From: Streptomyces hokutonensis
Lineage (GTDB): Bacteria > Actinomycetota > Actinomycetes > Streptomycetales > Streptomycetaceae
Reading direction: 5' to 3'
DNA: 39,396 nucleotides
NCBI RefSeq assembly: GCF_000376565.1
Contig: NZ_BARG01000040.1
Coordinates: 1-39,396 of the forward strand
Shown here piece by piece: positions 8,461-16,169 of the stretch. Below the pieces are notes generated by a model, which did no database searches, was not told the DNA's origin, and saw nothing but the letters and a program-made list of their open reading frames with translations. Position 1 is the first letter of the stretch. Every line of letters begins with the position of its first letter. A program made the position numbers and the translations under genes.

Positions 8461-10098
8461 GTGACGGAAGCGGAGGACCGCAAGCCGCAGTCGGACGAGG
8501 TCAGGAGTGCGTTCACAGCTCCCTCTGGTGTCGCGGCCGCTGACGGGGAGTCGTCTACGACGTCGGAGTTCGCCGTTCCGCGCGGGCTCGACGTGACGGC
8601 GCCGGCCGCGGACGACTCCGAGGGCTCGGCGTTCAGTCCGCCCAGCACCTACCGCGCCAGAGAGGCTCCGCCCGCCTTCACCCCGCCGACCGGGATTCCC
8701 CTCGTCAGCCTCACCAAGGACGTGCCCTGGCAGGACCGCATGCGCACGATGCTGCGGATGCCGGTGTCCGAGCGGCCCGCGCCGGAGCCGGTGCAGAAGC
8801 CCGACGACAGCGGTCCCGCCGTACCGCGCGTGCTCGATCTGACGCTCCGCATCGGCGAGTTGCTGCTCGCGGGCGGCGAGGGCGCGGAGGACGTCGAGGC
8901 GGCGATGTTCGCGGTCTGCCGCTCCTACGGCCTCGACCGCTGCGAGCCGACGGTCACCTTCACTCTCCTCTCGATCTCCTATCAGCCCTCCCTGGTGGAC
9001 GATCCGGTGACCGCGTCCCGGACCGTACGGCGCCGGGGCACCGACTACACGCGGCTCGCGGCCGTGTTCCGGCTGGTCCAGGACCTCAGCGATCCGGAAA
9101 CCGCGCTCTCCTTGGAGGACGCCTACCGGCGGCTCGCGGAGATGCGGCGCAACCGGCACCCGTACCCCGGCTGGGTGCTGACCGCCGCCAGCGGGCTGCT
9201 CGCGGGCGCCGCCTCCGTGCTCGTCGGCGGTGACATCATCGTGTTCTTCGCCGCCGCGCTCGGCGCGATGCTCGGCGACCGGCTGGCGTGGCTGTGCGCG
9301 GGGCGCGGGTTGCCGGAGTTCTACCAGTTCACGGTCGCCGCGATGCCCCCCGCCGCGATAGGGGTCGCGCTCACGGTCGCCAACGTCGACGTGAAGGCCT
9401 CCGCGGTCATCACCGGCGGTCTCTTCGCCCTGCTGCCCGGGCGGGCGCTGGTGGCGGGCGTACAGGACGGACTGACCGGCTTCTACATCACCGCGGCGGC
9501 CCGGCTCCTCGAAGTCATGTACTTCTTCGTCGGCATCGTGGCCGGCGTCCTGATCGTCCTGTACTTCGGCGTGAAGCTCGGCGCGCAGCTCAACCCCGAC
9601 GTGGCCCTCGGCAACTCCGACCGGCCGCTGTGGCAGATCGGCGCGTCCGTCCTGCTGTCGCTGACCTTCGCCGTACTGCTCCAGCAGGAACGATCCACCG
9701 TCCTGCTCGTGTCCCTCAACGGGGGTGTCGCCTGGTCTGTCTACGGGGCGATGCGCTTCGTCGCGGAGATCTCACCGGTCGCGTCTACGGCCGTTGCGGC
9801 GGGGCTGGTCGGGCTCTTCGGGCAGTTGCTGTCGCGGTACCGGTTCGCGTCGGCGCTGCCGTACACGACCGCGGCGATCGGGCCCCTGTTGCCGGGGTCC
9901 GCCACGTACTTCGGGCTGTTGGCGATCGCGCAGAACGAGGTCGACAAGGGGCTGGTGTCGTTGGCCACGGCGGCGTCGCTCGCGATGGCCATCGCGATCG
10001 GGGTCAATCTGGGGTCGGAGATCTCGCGGTTGTTCCTGCGGGTCCCTGGGGCTTCGGCGGGGGCCCGGCGGGCCGCCAAGCGGACGCGGGGGTTCTGA
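8461..10098 (+). CDS. Threonine/serine exporter (ThrE) family membrane protein
   Basis: A 545-residue protein. The first 125 residues are hydrophilic and Ser/Pro/Glu-rich; then a cytoplasmic ThrE-N domain (DLTLRIGELLLAGGEGAEDV) leads into about ten hydrophobic segments. The GGEGAEDVE motif and the downstream RLAEMRRNRHPYPGW junction match the ThrE/YjjP-YjjB fusion type. ThrE of Corynebacterium exports threonine and serine; the substrate here is not proven. The start is GTG at 8461 with a GGGAG-like site upstream. It has its own transcription unit after the ppa terminator and converges on dedA with only 14 bp between. Confidence 0.9.
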   Translation: MTEAEDRKPQSDEVRSAFTAPSGVAAADGESSTTSEFAVPRGLDVTAPAADDSEGSAFSPPSTYRAREAPPAFTPPTGIPLVSLTKDVPWQDRMRTMLRMPVSERPAPEPVQKPDDSGPAVPRVLDLTLRIGELLLAGGEGAEDVEAAMFAVCRSYGLDRCEPTVTFTLLSISYQPSLVDDPVTASRTVRRRGTDYTRLAAVFRLVQDLSDPETALSLEDAYRRLAEMRRNRHPYPGWVLTAASGLLAGAASVLVGGDIIVFFAAALGAMLGDRLAWLCAGRGLPEFYQFTVAAMPPAAIGVALTVANVDVKASAVITGGLFALLPGRALVAGVQDGLTGFYITAAARLLEVMYFFVGIVAGVLIVLYFGVKLGAQLNPDVALGNSDRPLWQIGASVLLSLTFAVLLQQERSTVLLVSLNGGVAWSVYGAMRFVAEISPVASTAVAAGLVGLFGQLLSRYRFASALPYTTAAIGPLLPGSATYFGLLAIAQNEVDKGLVSLATAASLAMAIAIGVNLGSEISRLFLRVPGASAGARRAAKRTRGF

Positions 10099-10112
10099 GC
10101 GCCGCCCGGGAG

Positions 10113-10334
10113 TCAGCCCTGGGGATAGCCGTTCTGCGAGTAGCCCTGGTCCTGGCCCTGGTTGTCGTACGGCGGGTACTGCTGGTTGCCGTACTGCTGG
10201 TTTCCGTAGGGCTGCTGTTGGTACGTCTGCTGGGGGTACGCCTGCTGTTGCTGGGGCTGCGCGTAGTACTGGTCGTAGCCGTTGTTCTGGTCGTACTGCT
10301 GTTGCTGCGGCTGCTGTTGGGGCTGCTGTTGGGG
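10113..10334 (-). repeat. Low-complexity Q/Y/N/P tail of the DedA gene
   Basis: The 3' end of the gene is built from CAG/CAA-rich short repeats; on the plus strand it reads as runs of CTGCTGTTG-type triplets. It encodes blocks such as PQQQPQQQPQQQQ and YGNQQYGNQQYPPY. The sequence lies outside the DedA domain. Confidence 0.9.
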
Positions 10335-11066
10335 CTCGTCCACACGGCGGAGTTGGGTCGTCGAGTCGTCCATGATGACCGGGAACGGCTGGGTCGCGGC
10401 CGGGTCTCCGGGCTGCTCCTCGTGCCGCTGGGGTCCCTGGGGGGCCTTCTTGGCCTTGGAGCGGGCGCGCAGGAACTCGATGAGGATCGGAATCACGGAG
10501 ACGAAGACGATCAGGATGAGGATCGCTTCGATGTTCTTGTGGACGAAGTCGATGTTGCCGAGCCAGGAGCCGAGCAGGGTCACGCCCGCGCCCCACAGGA
10601 CGCCGCCGATGATGTTGAAGGTGAGGAACGAGCGGTACTTCATGCCGCTGACGCCGGCGATGATCGGCGTGAACGTGCGGACGATGGGCACGAAGCGGGC
10701 CAGGACCAGGGACTTGGGGCCGTACTTCTCGAAGAACTCGTGCGCCTTGACCACGTTCTCCTGTTTGAAGAGGCGTGAGTCCGGGCGGCTGAAGAGCGAG
10801 GGGCCGACCTTCTTGCCGAAGACGTAGCCCGCCTGGTCGCCGAGGATCGCGGCGACGCAGATCAGCGCGACGGCCGCCCACAGCGGGAAGTCCAGGGTGC
10901 CCGCGGTGATCAGCAGGCCGCAGGTGAACAGCAGGGAGTCACCCGGCAGGAAGAACCCGATGAGCAGGCCGGACTCCGCGAAGACCACGAGCAGGAGGCC
11001 CCAGATCCCGAACCGGTCGAGCATCGTGTTCGGGTCGAGCCAGCTCGGGCCGAGGGCGAGCGTCAT
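10113..11066 (-). CDS. DedA-family membrane protein with Gln/Tyr-rich C-terminal tail
   Basis: A 317-residue protein. Residues 1-200 form the DedA/VTT domain with the signature ESGLLIGFFLPGDSLLF and the re-entrant RFVPIVRTFTPIIAGV motif; DedA proteins act in membrane lipid (undecaprenyl phosphate or phospholipid) translocation and membrane homeostasis. After a basic linker (ARSKAKKAPQG) the last 73 residues (245-317) are about 40% glutamine with many Tyr, Asn, Pro and Gly in PQQQ, YGNQQ and QQPYGNQQYG-like blocks. That tail is predicted to be cytoplasmic and disordered, and prion-like in composition. A GTG at 11069 next to the ATG at 11066 is an alternative start; AGGAG lies upstream. Confidence 0.92.
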   Translation of the reverse strand: MTLALGPSWLDPNTMLDRFGIWGLLLVVFAESGLLIGFFLPGDSLLFTCGLLITAGTLDFPLWAAVALICVAAILGDQAGYVFGKKVGPSLFSRPDSRLFKQENVVKAHEFFEKYGPKSLVLARFVPIVRTFTPIIAGVSGMKYRSFLTFNIIGGVLWGAGVTLLGSWLGNIDFVHKNIEAILILIVFVSVIPILIEFLRARSKAKKAPQGPQRHEEQPGDPAATQPFPVIMDDSTTQLRRVDEPQQQPQQQPQQQQYDQNNGYDQYYAQPQQQQAYPQQTYQQQPYGNQQYGNQQYPPYDNQGQDQGYSQNGYPQG

Positions 11067-11210
11067 CACGGTTCCGGGCTCCTGAGGGGTGGAGGGAGGT
11101 GCCAGCGTCCAGGTACAGCCGCACAAAGCTATCAACGCGATGTGTCCGCCCCAGGTTCCACCGGTGTCTCCAGGATGCACTGTGCATCTCGTGGGACAAA
11201 GCTGTGAGCC

Positions 11211-11600
11211 ATGGGTATCGAAGAGTACGGCGGCGGCCAGGGGCCGCAGGCCGATGTGCTGGTCGTGACGACGAACGACGTTCCGGGGTACCGGGTCGAG
11301 CAGGTGATCGGCGAGGTGTTCGGACTGACCGTGCGTTCACGGCATCTCGGCAGCCAGATCGGCGCCGGTCTGAAGTCGATGGTCGGCGGTGAGCTGAAGG
11401 GGCTCACCAAGACCCTCGTGCAGACCCGCAACCAGGCCATGGAACGGCTCGTCGAGCAGGCACGCGCGCGTGGCGCCAACGGCGTCCTGGCGTTCCGCTT
11501 CGACGTGACCGAGGCGGCGGACGTCGGCACCGAGGTGTGCGCCTACGGGACGGCGGTGGTGCTGGCCCGGGTGTCGAATCCCCCCGGGCCGGGTTCCTGA
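11211..11600 (+). CDS. YbjQ-like (UPF0145/DUF74) protein
   Basis: A 129-residue cytoplasmic protein of the YbjQ/UPF0145 family. The conserved features are visible: VTTNDVPGYRVEQVIGEVFGLTVRSR, then the dodecin-like RNQAMERLVEQARARGANGVLAFRFD and the small final strand VCAYGTAVVL. Members form pentameric heavy-metal-binding-like folds, but no reaction is known. The length is slightly longer than the E. coli member because of both ends. The ATG at 11211 has no good Shine-Dalgarno (GTGAGCC only). It is divergent from dedA and convergent with tipA, with a 7-bp gap. Confidence 0.9.
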   Translation: MGIEEYGGGQGPQADVLVVTTNDVPGYRVEQVIGEVFGLTVRSRHLGSQIGAGLKSMVGGELKGLTKTLVQTRNQAMERLVEQARARGANGVLAFRFDVTEAADVGTEVCAYGTAVVLARVSNPPGPGS

Positions 11601-11607
11601 CGGGCTC

Positions 11608-12390
11608 CTAGGAGGTGTGCCGGGACGCGTTCGCCAGGATCGCGTCCCGGAGGTGTTCGGCCAGACCGGGCGCCATCGCGTCGTAGAACGCCTTGAAGCG
11701 CTCGTCGGAGACGTACATCCCGGCGAGGCAGACGTGCATCTCGTAGGAGCACGGGTAGAACCACCGGTCGATGTGGAGCCGGTGTTCCTCGGCCAGCTCC
11801 ATGGCCGCCTCGGCGGTGGGTGGTTCTCCTGCCGTCACCAGGGTGGCGTAGCGCTCGCTCCAGTCGTCGACCTCGGCCTGGAGGCGTTTCCAGTCGGCCT
11901 TGGTGTAGCGGGCGGCGCGGCGCTGCGACTCGGCGTAGGCCTCGGTGCCGCCCCAGCGCTGTTCGGCCTCTTCGGCGTACTGCTCGGGGTCCTTGTCGCC
12001 GAAGACCTCGAAGCGTTCCTCGGGGGTGAGGTTGATGCCCATCGTGCGTGCCTCCATGGCGTGTTCCACGGCCTCGGCCATCTTCTGGAGCTTCTCGATC
12101 CGGGCGGTCAGCAGCTCGTGCTGCCGGCGCAGATGTGCGCGCGGGTCCGTCTCCGGGTCGTCGAGCAGGGCCGCGACCTCGTCGAGCGGGAAGCCGAGCT
12201 CCCGGTAGAACAGGATCTGTTGCAGCCGGTCGAGGTCCGCGTCGCCGTAGCGCCGGTGGCCCGCGTGACTGCGCTCGCTCGGGACGAGCAGGCCGATGTC
12301 GTCGTAGTGGTGCAGCGTGCGCACGGTGACCCCGGCGAATCCGGCGACCTGTCCCACGGAGTAGGAGTCCTGCCCTACGGAGTGGCTCAC
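11608..12390 (-). CDS. tipA: TipA-type thiopeptide-sensing MerR regulator
   Basis: A 260-residue regulator. The MerR HTH and coupling helix are at about 10-80 (SVGQVAGFAGVTVRTLHHYD), a coiled-coil dimer helix at 85-115, and the TipAS drug-binding domain from about 118. In S. lividans, TipAL and TipAS bind thiostrepton-type thiopeptides covalently through a cysteine (Cys214 there); the matching residue here is Cys221 in YEMHVCLAGMYV, with Cys214 also kept. An internal ATG at 12042 (MGINLTPEE) has GGAGG 8 nt upstream, fitting the known separate translation of TipAS. The N-terminus is 7 residues longer than I recall for S. lividans, through a duplicated S-x-S-V-G-Q unit. Start GTG 12390, GGAG 5 nt upstream. 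Confidence 0.93.
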   Translation of the reverse strand: MSHSVGQDSYSVGQVAGFAGVTVRTLHHYDDIGLLVPSERSHAGHRRYGDADLDRLQQILFYRELGFPLDEVAALLDDPETDPRAHLRRQHELLTARIEKLQKMAEAVEHAMEARTMGINLTPEERFEVFGDKDPEQYAEEAEQRWGGTEAYAESQRRAARYTKADWKRLQAEVDDWSERYATLVTAGEPPTAEAAMELAEEHRLHIDRWFYPCSYEMHVCLAGMYVSDERFKAFYDAMAPGLAEHLRDAILANASRHTS

Positions 12391-12417
12391 TTCCGCTCCT
12401 TTCTCTGTCCGCGCTCC

Positions 12418-12448
12418 ACGGTGGGGCCTCACGCCACGTGAGGTACAA
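12418..12448 (-). promoter_or_regulatory. tipA promoter with 19-bp spacer and TipA operator
   Basis: On the minus strand -35 TTGTAC (12443-12448) and -10 CACCGT (12418-12423) are separated by exactly 19 bp, the overlong spacer of MerR-activated promoters. The spacer holds the perfect inverted repeat CCTCACG-TGG-CGTGAGG (12427-12443). It closely resembles the known S. lividans tipA promoter, which has a similar CCTCACG/CGTGAGG dyad. Transcription should start near 12411, giving a leader of about 20 nt. Confidence 0.88.
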
Positions 12449-12498
12449 GCCCTTTACCCCAAGATGTTGGGTCCGTTTTGCCCGCTTATGGTGATCGC

Positions 12499-13782
12499 GT
12501 GGCCCAGGAGAGCGCGCAACAGGCACCCATTGCCCCGACGACCCCGGCGCGCGCCCTGCTGCCGTTGATCGTCCCCGCCCTGGTCGTGGGCGTGCTCGCG
12601 AGCCTGCTCTTCCTCGGGGTGAGCGCGGCGGCGGAGCAACTCCAGCACGTGCTGTGGAAGAACCTCCCCGACGCTCTCGGCATCGGCCGCTACTCGGTGC
12701 TGTGGATGCTCGTGATGCTCACCGCGACCGGCATCGCGGTCGGGCTCGTGGTGTGGAAGGTCCCCGGACACGCCGGCCCCGACCCGGCGACCACCGGCCT
12801 GGAGGCCGCACCCCTGCCACCCCCAGTCTTGCCGGGCCTGGTGCTGGCGACCGCGCTGATGCTCGCGGGCGGCCCGAGTCTGGGCCCGGAGAACCCGATC
12901 ATCGCCGTGAACGTGGGACTCGCGCTGTGGGCCGGGCGGAGACTCGCGCCCCGGGTACCGAATGGGGCGTGGGGAGCGCTGGCGGAGTCGGCGACGATCG
13001 GGGCGCTCTTCGGGACGCCGGTCGCGGCGGCACTGCTGATCTCGGAGGCGCTGGCCGCGCGGCAGACGAAGGGGGCGCTGTGGGACAACGTGTTCGCACC
13101 GCTGGCCGCGGCCGGGGCGGGCGCCATGACGACCACCCTGGTGGCCCATCCGACCTTCGACCTGCACCTGCCCGCGTTCGACAGACCGGGATGGGGCGAT
13201 CTGCTCGCAGCCCTCGTACTGGCACCACTGGCCGCACTGCTCGGAATGACCGCGGTCTACCTCTTCCCGTACGCCCACGGCGCCTTCTCCCGGCTCAGGC
13301 ACCCCATGCTGGCGCTTCCGGCCGGCGGAGTGGTCCTGGGCCTTCTGGCGGCCGTGGGCGGCCATCTGACGCTCTTCAAGGGACTGGACGAGGTCGGCGA
13401 GTTGGCCGCCGACCCGGAGGGCTGGTCGGCGGGCCAGTTCGCGACCATGACGCTCGTAAAGCTGGCCGCCCTGGTGGTCGCCGCGTCCTGCGGCTTCCGG
13501 GGCGGCCGAATCTTCCCGTCGGTGTTCATCGGCACGGCCTTCGGCCTCTTCGCGCACGCGCTCGTACCGGCGGTGGACCCGGCACTCGCTGTCGCAGCAG
13601 GCGTCCTGGGCATGCTCCTGGCGATCACCCGGCAGGGCTGGGTGAGCCTGTTCACGGCCGCGGTCCTGGTGGCCTCGCCGGCGATCCTCGCCCTGCTCTG
13701 CCTCGCCTCGCTGCCGGCCTGGCTGCTGGTGACCGGGCGCCCGCAGATGCAGTTGCGCGCGGACGGAACTCCGGTCCACTGA
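12499..13782 (+). CDS. ClC-family chloride channel/transporter
   Basis: A 427-residue integral membrane protein with about ten hydrophobic helices. ClC selectivity-filter motifs are visible: GGPSLGPENP (the GxEGP equivalent, gating Glu at about residue 131) and GFRGGRIFPSVFIG (GGxFxP). The first filter motif GSGIP is not well preserved, and part of the N-terminus is short, so I would call it a divergent ClC protein. Whether it is a channel or a 2Cl-/H+ exchanger cannot be read from the sequence. The start could be GTG 12499 or TTG 12478; neither has a good Shine-Dalgarno. gad follows after 42 bp on the same strand. Confidence 0.88.
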   Translation: MAQESAQQAPIAPTTPARALLPLIVPALVVGVLASLLFLGVSAAAEQLQHVLWKNLPDALGIGRYSVLWMLVMLTATGIAVGLVVWKVPGHAGPDPATTGLEAAPLPPPVLPGLVLATALMLAGGPSLGPENPIIAVNVGLALWAGRRLAPRVPNGAWGALAESATIGALFGTPVAAALLISEALAARQTKGALWDNVFAPLAAAGAGAMTTTLVAHPTFDLHLPAFDRPGWGDLLAALVLAPLAALLGMTAVYLFPYAHGAFSRLRHPMLALPAGGVVLGLLAAVGGHLTLFKGLDEVGELAADPEGWSAGQFATMTLVKLAALVVAASCGFRGGRIFPSVFIGTAFGLFAHALVPAVDPALAVAAGVLGMLLAITRQGWVSLFTAAVLVASPAILALLCLASLPAWLLVTGRPQMQLRADGTPVH

Positions 13783-13824
13783 CACCCGTTGATCCTTTTG
13801 ATTCTTTCCGCAGGAGGCCCGCAC

Positions 13825-15231
13825 ATGCCGTTGCACAAAGGTCCCGAGCAGCCCGAAGAACGCCCCATGTCGGTCAACCCCTTCTACGGGGAGGCCAATC
13901 CGGTCGGCGGCATGACCGAGGCACCCCCCAAGCACCGGCTCCCGGACGCACCGCTCCCTCCGATGACGGCGGCCCAGCTCGTGCACGACGAGCTGATGCT
14001 GGACGGCAACTCCCGCCTCAACCTGGCGACTTTCGTCACCACCTGGATGGAGCCGGAAGCCGGCGTCCTGATGGCGGAGTGCCGGGACAAGAACATGATC
14101 GACAAGGACGAGTACCCGCGCACGGCAGAGTTGGAGAAGCGCTGCGTGGCCATGCTCGCGGACCTCTGGAACGCACCGGACCCCTCCGCGGCCGTCGGCT
14201 GCTCCACGACCGGCTCCAGTGAGGCCTGCATGCTCGCCGGCATGGCCCTGAAGCGCCGCTGGATGCAACGCAACAAGGACCGCTACCCGGCCGCCCGCCC
14301 GAACCTGGTGATGGGTGTCAACGTCCAGGTCTGCTGGGAGAAGTTCTGCAACTTCTGGGAGGTCGAGGCCCGCCAGGTCCCCATGGAGGGCGACCGCTTC
14401 CACCTCGACCCCCAAGCAGCCGCCGACCTCTGCGACGAGAACACGATCGGCGTCGTAGGCATCCTGGGCTCCACCTTCGACGGCTCCTACGAACCGATCG
14501 CCGACCTCTGTACCGCTCTCGACGCCCTCCAGGAGCGCACAGGCCTCGACATCCCGGTCCACGTGGACGGCGCCTCCGGCGCCATGGTCGCCCCCTTCCT
14601 GGACGAGGACCTGGTCTGGGACTTCCGCCTCCCGCGCGTGGCCTCGATCAACACCTCGGGCCACAAGTACGGCCTGGTCTACCCGGGCGTCGGCTGGGCC
14701 CTGTGGCGCGACAAGGAGGCCCTCCCCGAGGAACTGGTCTTCCGCGTCAACTACTTGGGCGGCGACATGCCCACCTTCGCCCTCAACTTCTCCCGCCCCG
14801 GCGCCCAAGTAGTAGCCCAGTACTACACATTCCTACGCCTCGGCCGAGAGGGCTACCGAGCCGTACAACAGTCGACCCGCGACGTGGCCCAAGGCCTGGC
14901 AGACCGCATCGAGGCCCTGGGCGACTTCAAACTCCTCACCCGGGGCACCGAGTTGCCGGTCTTCGCCTTCACCACAACCCCAACCGTCACGGCCTACGAC
15001 GTCTTCGACGTCTCCCGCCGCCTACGCGAACGCGGCTGGCTGGTCCCGGCGTACACCTTCCCGGCCAACCGCGAGGACCTCTCAGTCCTCCGCATCGTCT
15101 GCCGCAACGGCTTCTCCGCAGACCTGGCAGAACTCTTCCTGGACGACCTGACGCAACTGCTCCCCCAACTACGGAACCAGCCGTACCCCCTGACCCGCGA
15201 CAAGGGAGCGGCCACGGGCTTCCACCACTGA
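13825..15231 (+). CDS. gad: Glutamate decarboxylase (PLP-dependent)
   Basis: A 468-residue group II PLP decarboxylase that converts glutamate to GABA and CO2, consuming a cytoplasmic proton. The PLP lysine is Lys281 in INTSGHKYG; the cofactor Asp is in HVDGAS (about 248). GSSEACMLAGMALKRRW and NPFYGEANPVGG are typical of the GadB family, and the length matches E. coli GadB (466). The start is ATG 13825, with AGGAGG at 13812-13817. It follows the ClC gene closely, suggesting one transcript. There is no GadC-type antiporter in the window. The third-codon bias shifts to C toward the 3' end but remains in the normal range. Confidence 0.96.
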   Translation: MPLHKGPEQPEERPMSVNPFYGEANPVGGMTEAPPKHRLPDAPLPPMTAAQLVHDELMLDGNSRLNLATFVTTWMEPEAGVLMAECRDKNMIDKDEYPRTAELEKRCVAMLADLWNAPDPSAAVGCSTTGSSEACMLAGMALKRRWMQRNKDRYPAARPNLVMGVNVQVCWEKFCNFWEVEARQVPMEGDRFHLDPQAAADLCDENTIGVVGILGSTFDGSYEPIADLCTALDALQERTGLDIPVHVDGASGAMVAPFLDEDLVWDFRLPRVASINTSGHKYGLVYPGVGWALWRDKEALPEELVFRVNYLGGDMPTFALNFSRPGAQVVAQYYTFLRLGREGYRAVQQSTRDVAQGLADRIEALGDFKLLTRGTELPVFAFTTTPTVTAYDVFDVSRRLRERGWLVPAYTFPANREDLSVLRIVCRNGFSADLAELFLDDLTQLLPQLRNQPYPLTRDKGAATGFHH

Positions 15232-15275
15232 GGCGACCGAGGCCTGAGCGGACCGTCGGCCGCGCACGGCGAGAA

Positions 15276-15381
15276 GGTGCCGTGTCGGGGGGCCGCCCGC
15301 AGCGGTTGGCGCGTCAACACCCTCAAAATCTTGCGACACCGATTCCGCGCCGTTCCGAGGACGGACACCCCCGACACGGCA
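15276..15381. repeat. 16-bp inverted repeat spanning the gad/ABC intergenic region
   Basis: GGTGCCGTGTCGGGGG (15276-15291) is repeated exactly in inverted orientation at 15366-15381, with 74 bp between. It lies between the converging gad and ABC permease genes. It could act as a long-stem bidirectional terminator; the interval between shows no coding potential I trust. Confidence 0.7.
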
Positions 15382-15407
15382 CCGACCCACACCAAACGCA
15401 AGGCGCC

Positions 15408-16169
15408 TCACCGCCCAAGCCCCCGGAACCGCCGCACGGCGAGCGGAAAGAACACGGCCAACAGCACAAGCGGCCAGACCACAGCAGCCCAGACATGCCC
15501 AGGTTCCCCACCAGGACCGCCAAAAAGCTCACGCACGGCGGTCGCGGTCTGGGACATCGGATTCCACTGAACAACTGCCCCCAGCCACCCCGGCATAGCA
15601 GCAGGCGTGGCAAGCGCGTTGGACAGAAACCCGACCGGCCAAACCAGGATCTGCACGGCCTGCACCATCTCGGGCCGCCCAGCCACCAGCGCCAGCTGAA
15701 TGCCGACCCACAACATGGCGAACCGAAAGAGCAACAGCAGCCCCACAGCGCCCAAAAAGCCCCCACCCCCACCCTGCGGACGCCACCCCAGCGCCAGCCC
15801 GACCCCGATCAGCACAACCAGCCCGATCGCCGACTGAAGCATGTCCGCAGCCGAACGCCCCACCAGAACCGCTTCGTCGGCCATGGGCATGGACCGGAAC
15901 CGGTCGATCACCCCCTTGTTGAGGTCCTGGGTCACCGCCAGCATCGTGCCCTCCAGCCCAAAGGCCATGGTCAAGGCGAGCATCCCCGGCACCAGATAGT
16001 CGACGTAGGCCCCCTCGACCGCCCGCCCACCGCCGATCAGATAGCCGAACATCAGCAGCAGCATCACCGGAAAGACGAGACTCACCACGACCTGCACGGG
16101 CTGCCGCGCCCAGTGGGCGAGTTCACGCCGGGTCATGGTCCAGGAATCCGTCAGGACATACGCGCTCAC
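15408..16169 (-). CDS. ABC-2 type transporter permease (DrrB-like)
   Basis: A 253-residue membrane protein with six hydrophobic segments (first VVVSLVFPVMLLLMFGYL) and the ABC-2 family motif VDYLVPGMLALTMAFG followed by NKGVIDRFRSMPM. That pattern is typical of DrrB-type drug or glycolipid exporters. GTG start at 16169 overlaps the ATPase stop in GTGA, so the two are translationally coupled. The substrate is unknown; the PadR control upstream favours a role in efflux of a toxic or signalling compound. Confidence 0.93.
   Translation of the reverse strand: MSAYVLTDSWTMTRRELAHWARQPVQVVVSLVFPVMLLLMFGYLIGGGRAVEGAYVDYLVPGMLALTMAFGLEGTMLAVTQDLNKGVIDRFRSMPMADEAVLVGRSAADMLQSAIGLVVLIGVGLALGWRPQGGGGGFLGAVGLLLLFRFAMLWVGIQLALVAGRPEMVQAVQILVWPVGFLSNALATPAAMPGWLGAVVQWNPMSQTATAVRELFGGPGGEPGHVWAAVVWPLVLLAVFFPLAVRRFRGLGR

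Noticed and set aside
12454..14808. A long minus-strand open frame opposite the ClC and gad genes
   Set aside because: Composition is Arg/Gly/His-rich without motifs; both plus-strand genes carry intact catalytic or filter motifs.
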